Below are positions 1-11,463 of a stretch of DNA of 35,931 nt, piece after piece; the first letter of the stretch is position 1, and every line of letters begins with the position of its first letter. The notes under the pieces were generated by a model, which saw nothing but the letters and a program-made list of their open reading frames with translations, was not told where the DNA came from and did not search any database. Both the position numbers and the translations under genes were made by a program. The stretch spans positions 1-35,931 of the forward strand of contig JAUVTI010000003.1 of NCBI GenBank assembly GCA_030601605.1, read 5' to 3'. This stretch comes from Gemmatimonadales bacterium. GTDB taxonomy: Bacteria; Gemmatimonadota; Gemmatimonadetes; Gemmatimonadales; GWC2-71-9.

Positions 1-227
1 GACTGCCGGATGGTCTCGTCGAACAGGATCACCCCGCCGATGAACTCGCCCGCGCCCCTAGTGGTGAAGAGCAGCTCGCGGTAGGCCCGCCGGTTCTCCT
101 CGGTGGACTCCACGTGGATCGACTTGAACCGTTTGGCAATCGTCGGGGAACTCTCGTCGGCCGCCAGAATGCCGCGTCCGGGTGACACGATCTCCCGGGC
201 CGTCTTGGACAATGCATCGATGTTCAT
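1..227 (-). CDS. Fructose-bisphosphate aldolase class I, N-terminal part (truncated by window edge)
   Basis: Reverse-strand translation from the ATG at 227 reads [75 protein letters not shown], the typical class I FBA N-terminus ([16 protein letters not shown], [13 protein letters not shown], [10 protein letters not shown]-like). Open to the window edge. Confidence 0.93.
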   Translation of the reverse strand, partial: MNIDALSKTAREIVSPGRGILAADESSPTIAKRFKSIHVESTEENRRAYRELLFTTRGAGEFIGGVILFDETIRQ

Positions 228-366
228 GGGATTCGGACCTCGCTCACCACAACCCTGGGTTGCATCTGCCGGCGGCGTAACACTCGCCGCCCGAACAACA
301 TACGGTACCGCGCTAGGAACTTAGCTGCACCCCGAGGCCGACGCCAGGTCGCCCCGGGGACCACCG

Positions 367-2115
367 CTAGTAGCCTGCCGAACCTCCGCCGGAGCGCGGA
401 TCGTGGATCGCGACCCAGCCGTCCGCGGTCCGCATTATCGCAGCGACCTCACCGCTGAAACCCCCACGCTCCTCCACCACGTGGCCCATTCGCTCCAGGC
501 TCCTCGCCACGTCGCCTCTGAGGCCGCCGTGCTCGTACAGGATCCGGTCGGGCAGCGCCTGGTGGTGGATGCGTGGCGCTCCCACCGCTTCGCGCAGCGT
601 CATGCCGTGGTCCACCACGTTGGATATCACCTGGGTGACGGTAGTGATGATCGTGGGCCCGCCCGGGGAGCCGACCAGCAGCAGGAGTTCTCCGTCGGTG
701 TCCAGCACTATGGACGGGGTCATCGACGAGAGCATCCTCTTGCCGGGCTCGATCGCGTTGGCCTCCCCCTGGACGAGGCCGAACATGTTGGGCTGGCCCG
801 GCGCGCTCGTGAAGTCGTCCATCTCGTCGTTGAGCAGAAATCCCGCGCCGGCCACGGTCACCTTGCTGCCGTAGCCGAAGTTGAGGGTCGTCGTAACGCT
901 GACGGCGTTCCCATCGGCGTCCACCACCGAGTAGTGCGTCGTGTGATTCCCTTCGCCCCTGCCCGGTCGCAGCTCGGGAGTGGCGCTGGCCCTCGTCGGG
1001 TCGATGCTGCTGCGCCGCTCGGCGGCATAGCCCTTGGATAGCAGCATGGCGAGCGGCATCTCCACGTATCCCGGGTCGCCCAGGTAGTGGTTTCGGTCAA
1101 CGAAGCCGCGCCGCATGGCCTCGGTCAGAAGGTGCACGTGCTCGGCGCTTCCGAACGTGGGCAGCTGTTCGAAGCCCTCGAGCATGTTGAGGATCTCGCC
1201 CATGGTGACCCCGCCCGAGCTCACCGGGGCCATTGAGTAGATGGTGTGGCCGCGGTAGTCGATCACGATCGGGTCGCGCCAGATTGCGCGGTAGCTCGCG
1301 AGGTCCTGCTTCGTGATGAGCCCGTCTCCGCGCTCCATCTCCGCCACGATGAGGTCGGCGATGTAGCCCTCGTAGAATACGCGCCTTCCACTGTCGGCGA
1401 TCGCTTGGAGGGTACGGGCCAGGCCAGGCTGGACGAAGAGGTAGCCCTGCGGCGGGGCCTCACCGCTCGGCAGTAGGAACTTGCGGCGGGAGGCCTCGAA
1501 GCGGCTGAACAGCTCCGCCGTGCGCTCGATTCCCCGCGCGCGGGACTCGTCGAGCACGTGGCCTTCGGCCGCCAGTCGGATCGCCGGCTTCATCACCTCG
1601 GAGAGCTCGAGTGCGCCGAAGCGGCGCTGGGCTTCGGTGAGTCCGGCCACGGACCCGGGCACTCCGGCAGCCAGGTGTCCGATCAGGCCCTTGTCCGTGA
1701 GGTTGCCGGCGGAGTCGAGATACATGTCCCGGGTGGCCCGTCCCGGGGCCGTCTCGCGGTAGTCGATGGTGTATACCGAGCCATCGGCGAGGCGGATCAC
1801 CATGAAGCCGCCGCCCCCTATGTTGCCGGCCGAGGGATGCACCACGGCGAGCGCAAAGCCCACCGCGACCGCCGCGTCAACGGCGTTGCCACCGCGGTGG
1901 AGAATCTGCGCTCCCACCTCGCTCGCCATCGGATGCACCGAGGCGACTGCTGCGTGGGCCGTCGCCACGGGCTCCGTCTCGGCGATGAGGGGCCAGTCGG
2001 CGGGGATGTAGGGGGAGGGGAGCGCCACGTCGGGCGCCGGCTCGCAGGCGGCCAGGATGATGAGAGAGAGCACCGCCCAACCGCCCCACCTCGATCCAAC
2101 ACCGGATCTCGTCAT
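367..2115 (-). CDS. ggt: Gamma-glutamyltransferase, predicted secreted lipoprotein
   Basis: Contains GGNAVDAAVAVGFALAVVHPSAGNIGGGGFMV, nucleophile region TTHYSVVDADGNAVSVTTTLN, GKRMLSSMTPSIV and C-terminal DPRSGGGSAGY. Start placed at MTRSGVGSRWGGWAVLSLIILAAC (lipobox LAAC) rather than the longer ORF start at 2235, which would run into murQ. Confidence 0.94.
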   Translation of the reverse strand: MTRSGVGSRWGGWAVLSLIILAACEPAPDVALPSPYIPADWPLIAETEPVATAHAAVASVHPMASEVGAQILHRGGNAVDAAVAVGFALAVVHPSAGNIGGGGFMVIRLADGSVYTIDYRETAPGRATRDMYLDSAGNLTDKGLIGHLAAGVPGSVAGLTEAQRRFGALELSEVMKPAIRLAAEGHVLDESRARGIERTAELFSRFEASRRKFLLPSGEAPPQGYLFVQPGLARTLQAIADSGRRVFYEGYIADLIVAEMERGDGLITKQDLASYRAIWRDPIVIDYRGHTIYSMAPVSSGGVTMGEILNMLEGFEQLPTFGSAEHVHLLTEAMRRGFVDRNHYLGDPGYVEMPLAMLLSKGYAAERRSSIDPTRASATPELRPGRGEGNHTTHYSVVDADGNAVSVTTTLNFGYGSKVTVAGAGFLLNDEMDDFTSAPGQPNMFGLVQGEANAIEPGKRMLSSMTPSIVLDTDGELLLLVGSPGGPTIITTVTQVISNVVDHGMTLREAVGAPRIHHQALPDRILYEHGGLRGDVARSLERMGHVVEERGGFSGEVAAIMRTADGWVAIHDPRSGGGSAGY

Positions 2116-2188
2116 CGACTCCTCGTTGACCGAAGCCCGAACTGCGTGGAGATTGACTGCACAATCTACCACCTGGACACTCATCGTG

Positions 2189-3115
2189 ATGTCTACTCCG
2201 GGATTCCTCGACCCGCGCCTCACCGAGCGCCGCAATCCGCGCAGCGAGCGGGTGGACGTCGCGTCGTCTCTCGAGATCGTCGACCTGATGAACGCCGAGG
2301 ACCGCTCGGTGCCCGATGCCGTTCACCGGGCGCGTGAGGAGCTGGCGCGCGCAATCGACCTGGTCGTGGAAGCCTTCGGAGCCGGCGGGCGCCTGGTGTA
2401 CGTGGGCGCCGGGACGAGTGGGCGACTCGGCGTGCTGGATGCCACCGAGTGCCCGCCCACCTTCGGCACGCCGCCGGAGATGGTGGTCGGGGTGATCGCC
2501 GGCGGCCGCGCGGCGCTCGACAAGAGCCAGGAGGGGGCCGAGGACGACGAAGCGGCCGGCGCCGAGGCGATGAACGAGCTCACCGTGTCGGAGCGCGACG
2601 TGGTGATGGGCATCGCCGCCAGTGGCACCACACCGTTCGTCAGCGCGGCTCTCTCTCGCGCGCGCGAGCTGGGGGCCCGGACCGCGTTCCTGACCTGCAG
2701 CAACCCGCCCGAGGAGATCGCCGCCATGGTGGACGTGATGCTGGCGATACCGGTGGGACCGGAGGTGGTGACGGGCTCTACCCGCCTCAAGGCGGGAACG
2801 GCCACCAAGCTCGCGCTCAACACGATCACGACGGGTGCCATGCTCCGCAGCGGAAAGGCGTACGGCAACCTGATGGTGGATCTGGTGGCGCTGTCCGAAA
2901 AGCTGCGCGACCGGGGCGAGCGGATCGTGATGGAAGCGTGCAGCGTGGATCGCGCCGGGGCGCGGCGCGCCATTGAGGACGCCGCTGGCAGCGTCAAGCT
3001 GGCGATCGTGATGGTGCGGCGGGACGTGGATGCCGCTACCGGGAGGGAGCTGCTGGAGGAAGCGGGCGGCTTCGTGCGCCGCGCGGCTGGTGATCCCCCC
3101 GCGGTGACCGAGTGA
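2189..3115 (+). CDS. murQ: N-acetylmuramic acid 6-phosphate etherase
   Basis: MSTPGFLDPRLTERRNPRSERVD..., GAGGRLVYVGAGTSGRLGVLDATECPPTFGTPPEMVVGVIAGG, AASGTTPFV, GSTRLKAGTATKLALNTITTGAM. These are MurQ hallmarks. Start set at the ATG at 2189, inside the longer ORF. Confidence 0.96.
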   Translation: MSTPGFLDPRLTERRNPRSERVDVASSLEIVDLMNAEDRSVPDAVHRAREELARAIDLVVEAFGAGGRLVYVGAGTSGRLGVLDATECPPTFGTPPEMVVGVIAGGRAALDKSQEGAEDDEAAGAEAMNELTVSERDVVMGIAASGTTPFVSAALSRARELGARTAFLTCSNPPEEIAAMVDVMLAIPVGPEVVTGSTRLKAGTATKLALNTITTGAMLRSGKAYGNLMVDLVALSEKLRDRGERIVMEACSVDRAGARRAIEDAAGSVKLAIVMVRRDVDAATGRELLEEAGGFVRRAAGDPPAVTE

Positions 3116-4233
3116 GCCCACTGGCCGTCGGGCTCATGTCTGGCACGTCGCTCGACGGCGTGGATGCGGCGTTGGTCGAGATCGGGGGCCCCGACTCGGT
3201 GTCGCTGCGCGCGTTCCGCAGCACCCCCTACAGTGACGAGCAGCGCTCGGCGATTCGGGCGGCGCTCGCGGGCGGGACCGCGCGCGAGCTGGCCCTGCTG
3301 CACGCTGATCTGGGCGCGTGGTTCGCCGCCGCCGCCCTGGAGGTGCTGGAGCTGGCCGGCGTCGCCGCGGGTGAGCTGTCGTTCGTTGCATCCCACGGGC
3401 AGACGGTGTGGCACGAGCCCGGGCGGGCCACGATGCAGCTGGGAGATCCCGCGACCATCGCCGAGCGCACGGGCGTGCGCGTGGTGAGCGACTTCCGCAG
3501 CCGCGACGTGGCGGCGGGCGGGCAGGGAGCTCCGCTCGTGCCGCTGGCCGACGCGATGCTGTTCGGGGCGCCGCGGCGAGGGCGAGCGCTGCTCAACCTG
3601 GGCGGCATGGCGAACGTGACGTGGGTGCCGCGGCGGGGAGATACCGACGGCGTGATCGCGTTCGACACCGGTCCGGGAGTGGCGGTGTTGGACGCGGTGA
3701 CGAGACTCGTGGACCCCGCCGCAGCGTTCGACCAGGGTGGGGAGCGGGCGGCGCGGGGAGCGGCGGATGATGGGCTCATCGAGGAGCTCCTGGCCGACCC
3801 GTACTTCGCGGCGCCGCCGCCCAAGAGCACGGGGCGGGAGGCGTTCGGCGACGCCTACGCCGCCGACCTGGTGAGCCGCATGCGTCAGCGCCGCGCCGGC
3901 GCTCTCGGCGACGACTGCGTGGCAACAGCGCTCGAGCTCACGGTGCGCTCGGTGGCGGCGGGCATCGAGCGCTGGTTGCCCGCGGATGGCGAGCGCGACC
4001 TGCTCGTGTCGGGAGGCGGCGCCCGTAATGCGACGCTCGTGGCCAGCCTCCAGGCGGCTCTCGAGGCGTGGTCCGTGCGGTTGTTCGAGGAAGAGTTCTT
4101 CGACGGCGACGCGAAGGAGGCTGTCGCGTTTGCCTACCTGGGTTGGAGGGCGACCCAGGGGCTGACGTCGAACGTCCCTTCCGCCACCGGCGCCCGGGGC
4201 CCGAGAGTGCTGGGGTCGATCACTCCGGCCTGA
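3112..4233 (+). CDS. anmK: Anhydro-N-acetylmuramic acid kinase
   Basis: GLMSGTSLDGVDAALVEI, SHGQTVWHEP, FDTGPGVAVLDAV and PPPKSTGREAF motifs. GTG start overlaps the murQ stop (GTGA). Confidence 0.95.
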   Translation: MSPLAVGLMSGTSLDGVDAALVEIGGPDSVSLRAFRSTPYSDEQRSAIRAALAGGTARELALLHADLGAWFAAAALEVLELAGVAAGELSFVASHGQTVWHEPGRATMQLGDPATIAERTGVRVVSDFRSRDVAAGGQGAPLVPLADAMLFGAPRRGRALLNLGGMANVTWVPRRGDTDGVIAFDTGPGVAVLDAVTRLVDPAAAFDQGGERAARGAADDGLIEELLADPYFAAPPPKSTGREAFGDAYAADLVSRMRQRRAGALGDDCVATALELTVRSVAAGIERWLPADGERDLLVSGGGARNATLVASLQAALEAWSVRLFEEEFFDGDAKEAVAFAYLGWRATQGLTSNVPSATGARGPRVLGSITPA

Positions 4234-5629
4234 TTCCGATCGACTCCATCAACTCGAGCGCGGCACCGGCCGGGGTGGCATAGACGATCCGTCCTCCAGT
4301 TCCCTCCTGTCCGCCATACAGGATGCCCACCACCTCGCCGTTGCGGTCGAAGATCGGGCTGCCGCTCGCGCCCTGGGCGCCGTAGCCGTCCACCTGGATC
4401 ACGTCGTCCAGCACCTTGCTGACCGATCCGGCCCAGAAGCTCGTGCGGGCGTACTCCCCCGACATCGGGAGGTCGGTGCTGAGCGGGAACCCTATGAGCG
4501 CGATTGGATCTCCCTGTCTGAGCGTGTCGGAGCGGCTGTTCAGGCTCACCGTCGGAGTGCCGCCCCTGATGTCCAACTTGATGAGGGCCAGGTCGGCTGA
4601 GGCCGACACCCCGAGCAGAGTCGCGCGCCAGTTCTGCCGCGAGTCGGCGAACCGGACCGCCATTCTCGTCGGGCGGCGGTCGCCCCCCGCGCCGACCACC
4701 ACGTGCCGGTTCGTGAGCATCGTACCGTCGCTGCGCACGGCGAACGCCGTGGCGGTGAACACCTCGTCCGGCCCGAACTCCACCCAGATGATCGCCACCG
4801 CCCGCTGGTTGCGGTCGACGATGGCTCGGTAGTCTACCAGCGCGGCGGCCTGCTGGTACTGGAGTGCCTGGTTGGCATTGCCCAGCCGCTGCGTCAGCGC
4901 ATCGACTTCCTCGGCGCTGCCGGCGTGCTGGGCGGCGGCGAGCTGCCGCTGCAGGTCCTCCACGTCGCGGCGCGAGGTGCCCAGCGCGGCGGCCAGGCCC
5001 TCGACCCGACCCTCCAGCATCTCCATCGCGCGCTCGGATGCCTGCAGGATGGAGTCGGTGCGCGCCTGGAGCTCGGCGACTTCCCGCTCGCGCTCCCTGG
5101 CCTGCCTGCTGCCCTGGTAGAAGAACACGGCGGCGACCACGATCACGGACACGAAGAGGCCCACCGTCACGGTGCGCAGCGTCTTCGTCTGCCGCCCCAC
5201 TTCGATGCGAATCCGCTCGGTGGTGCTCATACGCCGGCGCCCGCTGTCCTTGTTGGCCGGCGCGGGCGTTGCCGGGGCCGCACCCGCAGCGCGGGCCACG
5301 ACTCCGTCGGGGGTGCCGGGCGGCGGCGGCCGGAACTCGACTATGGTGCCCTCGTCGCCGCGCCGGATCTGATCGGTGTCGCTGAGGTTCGTGTCGCGCG
5401 TGATGCGATGGCCGTTCACCAGGGTGCCGTTGCGGCTGCCGAGGTCGCGCACGTACCACCGGTCCCGCTGGGCCACTATGGCTGCGTGCCGCGTGGACAC
5501 ATCGAGGTCGCGCTCGGGGTCGAAGCGGAGGTCGGAGGCCGGGTGGCGTCCGATGCCGATGTACGCTTTGGAGAAGACTTCGGTGTACCCGGCCCGGGTG
5601 CCCGTGAGGATCTTGAGCTGAGCCTTCAC
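4220..5629 (-). CDS. FHA domain - transmembrane segment - coiled coil - trypsin-like (S1C/HtrA-like) serine protease
   Basis: N-terminal FHA (IGIGRHPASDLRF...VSTRHAAIV...YVRDLGSRNGTLVNG), TM (VTVGLFVSVIVVAAVFFYQG), coiled coil, then a trypsin fold with catalytic H (LTNRHVV), D (ASADLALIKL) and S (GAQGASGSPIFDRNGEVVGI). Confidence 0.9.
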   Translation of the reverse strand: MKAQLKILTGTRAGYTEVFSKAYIGIGRHPASDLRFDPERDLDVSTRHAAIVAQRDRWYVRDLGSRNGTLVNGHRITRDTNLSDTDQIRRGDEGTIVEFRPPPPGTPDGVVARAAGAAPATPAPANKDSGRRRMSTTERIRIEVGRQTKTLRTVTVGLFVSVIVVAAVFFYQGSRQAREREREVAELQARTDSILQASERAMEMLEGRVEGLAAALGTSRRDVEDLQRQLAAAQHAGSAEEVDALTQRLGNANQALQYQQAAALVDYRAIVDRNQRAVAIIWVEFGPDEVFTATAFAVRSDGTMLTNRHVVVGAGGDRRPTRMAVRFADSRQNWRATLLGVSASADLALIKLDIRGGTPTVSLNSRSDTLRQGDPIALIGFPLSTDLPMSGEYARTSFWAGSVSKVLDDVIQVDGYGAQGASGSPIFDRNGEVVGILYGGQEGTGGRIVYATPAGAALELMESIGIRPE

Positions 5630-5637
5630 GGCGGGAG

Positions 5638-6668
5638 TTAGATGCCGCCTACGGCGATGAACAGCGCCAACGCGATGATCACGGCCGCGGCCGCACCGGC
5701 GATGACCATGCGCGACTTGTTCTCCGGCACCGGCGGGTTGCTTCCCTTGTAGACCGGCACCGGCTCGGTGGTCGACTCGGGATCCAGCAACGGGTAGACC
5801 TGGTGGCCCACCGAATCGTCACCCCCCGGGCTGGCGAGGCCCTCCCCGCTGAAGCGTGCGATCACGACCGTGATGTTGTCGGGGCCGCCCCGCTCGTTCG
5901 CCAGGTCGATCAACTCGGTGCAGATATCGGCGAGGTTCTTGTCGCTGTCCGCTACCCGCTCGGCGATCTCCTCGCGCGAGACCTGCCCGGAGAGTCCGTC
6001 CGAGCACAGCACGAGGGCATCGCCGCGCCGCACCTGCTGGGTGGTGAGGTCCACTCGCACCTTCGGGTCTGGTCCGAGCGCCTGCAGTATGATGTTGCGG
6101 CGATCGCTCTTCTCCGCCTCCTCCTCGGAAATCTCGCCGGCGTCGACGAGGCGCTGCATCAGCGACTGGTCCTTGGTGAGCTGGATGCCCTCGCCGTCGC
6201 GCACCAGATAGGCCCGCGAGTCGCCGACCTGTGTCAGATAGAGCTGATCGGCCAGCACGCCCACCGCAGTCGTGGTGGTGCCCATCCCCCTCATCTCGGG
6301 GTGGTCCTTGGCGTAGCTCTGAATCCGGGAGTTGGCCTCTTCAACCGCCTCCTTGAGACGGTAGGCGAACTGCTGGGGGGTGTTCTCGCTGTCGTTGGCC
6401 CAGGACTTCGCCAGGTGCTCGTAGATCGTCTCGGATCCCAGCTTGCTCGCCACTTCTCCCGCTGCGGCGCCGCCCATCCCATCGGCGACGATGATCAACG
6501 AGCCCTTGGGCCCCACCTCGTGCTCGCGCACGTCGGGCTGAAGCGATACGTCCCTTGTCGTGAGGTTGGCGACCAGGAACGTGTCCTCGTTGTGCTCGCG
6601 CGTCTGCCCGACGTCCGTCTTGCCGAACACGCTCATCCGGATGCCGGATCCTTTGGAGCCGAAGAATC

Positions 6669-6672
<4 letters not shown>
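5638..6672 (-). CDS. PP2C-family Ser/Thr protein phosphatase with C-terminal transmembrane anchor
   Basis: GQTREHNEDTFLV, IIVADGMGGAAAGEVAS, QVGDSRAYLVRDG, LVLCSDGLSGQV, GGPDNITVVIARF; C-terminal TM VIAGAAAAVIIALALFIAV. GTG start at 6672 gives a GTGA overlap with the upstream kinase; the ORF-track start (TTG 6681) is an alternative. Confidence 0.93.
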
Positions 6673-8299
<1,627 letters not shown>

Positions 8300-8303
<4 letters not shown>

Positions 8304-9211
8304 GCAGGCTCCACGCGCAGCATCTTGTCGCCCACCAGGAAGCGGCCACCGGGATCAAGAGTGACCTCCCCTCGGACGGCGAGCGCTACGCCGTTGCGGC
8401 TGCCTAGGTCCACGGCCACGAAGTCCGCGTCCTCGGAGCGAATCTCCGCATGCAGACCGCTCATCGAGGGGTCGTACGGGAACGTGTAATCTCCCTGATC
8501 GCGCCCCAGCCTGATGTTGCGCCCGGGAGACAGGTGAATGATGTCCCGCGCCGAGCCGTCGGCCCTGAGCTGCGTGAGACACGCTATGTCGGCGCTCGGG
8601 ACGAGGCTGCCCATGCGGCGCGTGGCGTCGCGCTCCGGCGGATGCGGTCCGGGGTAGCCCAGGCGGCGGTACTCCAGCACCTGCGACCCCACCAGCAACC
8701 GGTCGCCGTCTATCAGCAGGTGCGGCTCGGTTATGAAGTGCCAGGTTCCGTTGCGGCTGCCCAGGTCGCGCAGATAGAGGTCTTCACCCCTGGGCGTCAG
8801 CTGTACGTGCAGCGGCGACATGAACACGTCGTCGGGGAACTCGAGCTCAGCTCCCTGGCGGCCGATCGTGGTGTCCCCGATCGGCACCGGGTAGCGCGAG
8901 ACCTCGGCTCCCGACTCGTCGAGCAGCACGACCACGAACGCCGAGGGCGGACCCGAGGTCGACACCCTGGGGGCCGAGGCCCGCGCCCCGAGGTCATGGC
9001 CGCACGTGGCGCAGTACTTGGTGCGCTCTCCGGCGGAGGTGCCGCAGCGGGGGCACGCCGGGCCGGCCCCGGGGGCCAGCACCCGCTTGCCGCATGAGGG
9101 GCAGAAGGGGAGTCCCTGTGTGACACCTGCGCCGCAGGCCGGGCAGGAGATCTCGGCCGAGCGCCGCGGTGCGGTGGCGTCGATGGGGGGCTTGTCAGCA
9201 GGTCCCGTCAC
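8300..9211 (-). CDS. Double zinc-ribbon, tandem FHA domain protein
   Basis: Cys pairs CPAC..CPSC..CPRC..CATC, then two FHA domains (IGRQGAELEFPDDVFMSPLHVQL..YLRDLGSRNGTW and LGRDQGDYTFPYDPSMSGLHAEI..VAVDLGSRNGVAL). Overlaps the downstream kinase start by 4 nt (GTGA). Confidence 0.93.
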
Positions 9212-9255
9212 GGGTCGTGCTCCGGGTCGAGCGCGCTAATGCACGGTGGGGAGCC

Positions 9256-9284
9256 AATGTACACCACGAAAAAAGGGGGGTCAA
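9256..9284 (-). promoter_or_regulatory. Predicted sigma70-type promoter for the FHA/kinase/phosphatase/protease operon
   Basis: Reverse strand: TTGACC (9284-9279), 17-bp spacer, TACATT (9261-9256). Expected TSS about 38 nt upstream of the CDS start at 9211. Confidence 0.55.
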
Positions 9285-9294
9285 CCAAAGAAAA

Positions 9295-9324
9295 TTGACG
9301 TACTTCGTTGATTCTGTGTAGGTT
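9295..9324 (+). promoter_or_regulatory. Candidate weak sigma70-type promoter for the amidase gene
   Basis: TTGACG (9295-9300), 18-bp spacer, TAGGTT (9319-9324). Predicted TSS falls at or just before the ATG at 9333. Confidence 0.35.
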
Positions 9325-9332
9325 CCGCCACC

Positions 9333-11300
9333 ATGCCGCGCACCCTCTTGGCCCCAGTGGCAGGTCTCGTGTCGCTGCTCGGCGCGGCGTGCGCAGGAGG
9401 GGCGATGTCGCTGCGCGAGCCTCCCCCGCCGCCCCAGACCGTGCACGGAGCCCTCGAGCTCCGCGTGGCCTACCCCCGGCAGGACGTACCGCTCACCGCT
9501 GGACCGGGCGCCTGGTTCGTGGTCCGCGCCGAATCCACATACGTCATCCCGGCGCGCGACTCGACGTTCATTTTCGGCTCGGTCGGGCGGGGCGACGCCC
9601 GCCTCAGCGTGAACGGTCAGGACGTCCCGGTATACCCGACCGGCGGCTGGATAGCGTGGGTGCCGCTTCCAGAAGACTCCGTGGCGCGCTTCGACATCGT
9701 GGCCGCGGCCGGCGGCGACACCGCTCGGATGTCGCTGTGGGCGCCCGTGGCCCGAGGCTTTGTGCCACCGGCGGAGGGCGTGTGGATCGACTCCACGTCG
9801 CTCTCGCCGTCCGGCGACCGTTGGATCAGGCCCGGCGAAGGCGTACGCCTGGAGGTGCGCGCCGCACCGGGAGCGCTGGTGCAGCTCCGGCTGGACGACT
9901 CCACGGTCGTACCCCTTATCACCGAAGCCGCTCCCGAGGACCTCCCCTGGGGTGAGCGCGCATTCGGCACCGTGCGGCCAGGCGTGCGGCCGGGGCGGCT
10001 GGACCGCTACGTGGGCTGGCACGTGGGGCGCATCGGGCCCGATCCCGGAGCCGTGCTCTCTCCCGACAGCGCGCCGGCGCCCGACGATTCGGCCTGGGCG
10101 TGGGTGGAGGCGGTCCGCGAGGCGGATACGGCCAGAGCGCGCTGGCCCCTGAGGATAGGGCTGGTGGACCCCGCGGCCCCGCCCGTGGTCGTGGTCAACG
10201 ACGACACCGCCGGCACCGGGCGCACCGACTCCGTGCTCGCCGGGCGGCCCGTGCCCTGGGGCACCTACCACTGGTTCTTCCCCACGGGTACCCTGGCGGC
10301 CGTGAGCGGTCGCTGGGATTCGCAGGTCCGGCTCCAGCTCTCCCGTTCCACGGTGGCTTGGGTAGACGCGCCCGACGTCCAACCGCTCCCGTCCGGGTAC
10401 CCGCCGCCGCGAGGCAGGGTGCGGTCGCTGCGCCTGCTGCCGGGACCCGCCTCGCTGCTGCTCCGTGTGCCGCTGCCGGACCGGATCCCCTACCGGGTGG
10501 ACGAGGCCGAGCGTGAGGTCACTCTCACGCTCTATGGCGTCGCGGCGGACGTGAATTGGATCCAGTACTCAGGCACCGACTCGCTGGTCGAGATCATCGC
10601 CTTCGAGCAACCGGCTGAGGACGTAACCGTGATCCGCGTGACCCTGAGCCGTCCGGTTTGGGGGTATCGCACGCGCTGGTCGGGCCATGACCTCGAGCTC
10701 GAGATTCGGCGGCCGCCGGTCATCGATCGCAGGAAGCCTCTCGAGGGCCGCCTCATTGCGCTGGACGCCGGCCACCCCCCGGGAGGCGCGATCGGACCCA
10801 CGGGCGTGCGCGAGCGCGACGTCAACCTGGAGGTGGCTCTCAGGGCCAGGGACCTCTTGGAGGAGCGGGGTGCCCGGGTATACCTCACACGAAGTGGCGA
10901 TTCTGCGCTCAGCCTGGCGGCGCGACCGCGCGCCGCGGAGGCGGCGGGCGCCGAGATCCTGATTTCGATCCATGCCAACGCTCTCCCCGACGGCGTGAAT
11001 CCGTTCGTGAACAACGGGACCAGCGTCTACTACTACCACCCGCGCAGCGCGCCGCTCGCTCGCGCGCTGGACCGGGCGCTCGTCGCCCAACTGGGCTTCC
11101 GCGACCTGGGGATGGGCCGCGGAGATCTGGCCCTGGCCCGGCCCACCTGGATGCCCGCTGCCCTCACGGAGGGGCTGTTCCTCATGCTGCCCGACCAGGA
11201 GGCCGTGCTGGCCAGCAGGGAGGGGCAGGACCGCTACGCGCGGGGCTTGGTGGAGGGACTGGAGGCGTTCCTGCGCGAGCGAGCCCAGGAGCAGCCCTGA
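9333..11300 (+). CDS. N-acetylmuramoyl-L-alanine amidase (Amidase_3 family) with large N-terminal region
   Basis: C-terminal catalytic domain IALDAGHPPGGAIGPTGVRERDVNLEVALRARDLLEERGARVYLTR...ILISIHANALPDG...TEGLFLMLPDQEA. N-terminal lipoprotein-like signal LVSLLGAACAGG. Confidence 0.9.
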   Translation: MPRTLLAPVAGLVSLLGAACAGGAMSLREPPPPPQTVHGALELRVAYPRQDVPLTAGPGAWFVVRAESTYVIPARDSTFIFGSVGRGDARLSVNGQDVPVYPTGGWIAWVPLPEDSVARFDIVAAAGGDTARMSLWAPVARGFVPPAEGVWIDSTSLSPSGDRWIRPGEGVRLEVRAAPGALVQLRLDDSTVVPLITEAAPEDLPWGERAFGTVRPGVRPGRLDRYVGWHVGRIGPDPGAVLSPDSAPAPDDSAWAWVEAVREADTARARWPLRIGLVDPAAPPVVVVNDDTAGTGRTDSVLAGRPVPWGTYHWFFPTGTLAAVSGRWDSQVRLQLSRSTVAWVDAPDVQPLPSGYPPPRGRVRSLRLLPGPASLLLRVPLPDRIPYRVDEAEREVTLTLYGVAADVNWIQYSGTDSLVEIIAFEQPAEDVTVIRVTLSRPVWGYRTRWSGHDLELEIRRPPVIDRRKPLEGRLIALDAGHPPGGAIGPTGVRERDVNLEVALRARDLLEERGARVYLTRSGDSALSLAARPRAAEAAGAEILISIHANALPDGVNPFVNNGTSVYYYHPRSAPLARALDRALVAQLGFRDLGMGRGDLALARPTWMPAALTEGLFLMLPDQEAVLASREGQDRYARGLVEGLEAFLRERAQEQP

Positions 11301-11463
11301 GCCCGGAGGGGAGTGGCGCGGCGTGATCCAGCTCCCGGGCGCGGCGTGACGGCCCTCACCGAGGTGGGCGCCGAGTCTGGAACGGGTAGGGTTGATGCCG
11401 GGTTGTAAGAGAGGGTCTAACAAGCTCGGGGGGACTGAACGGGTGACCAACGTTCGGGTACAT

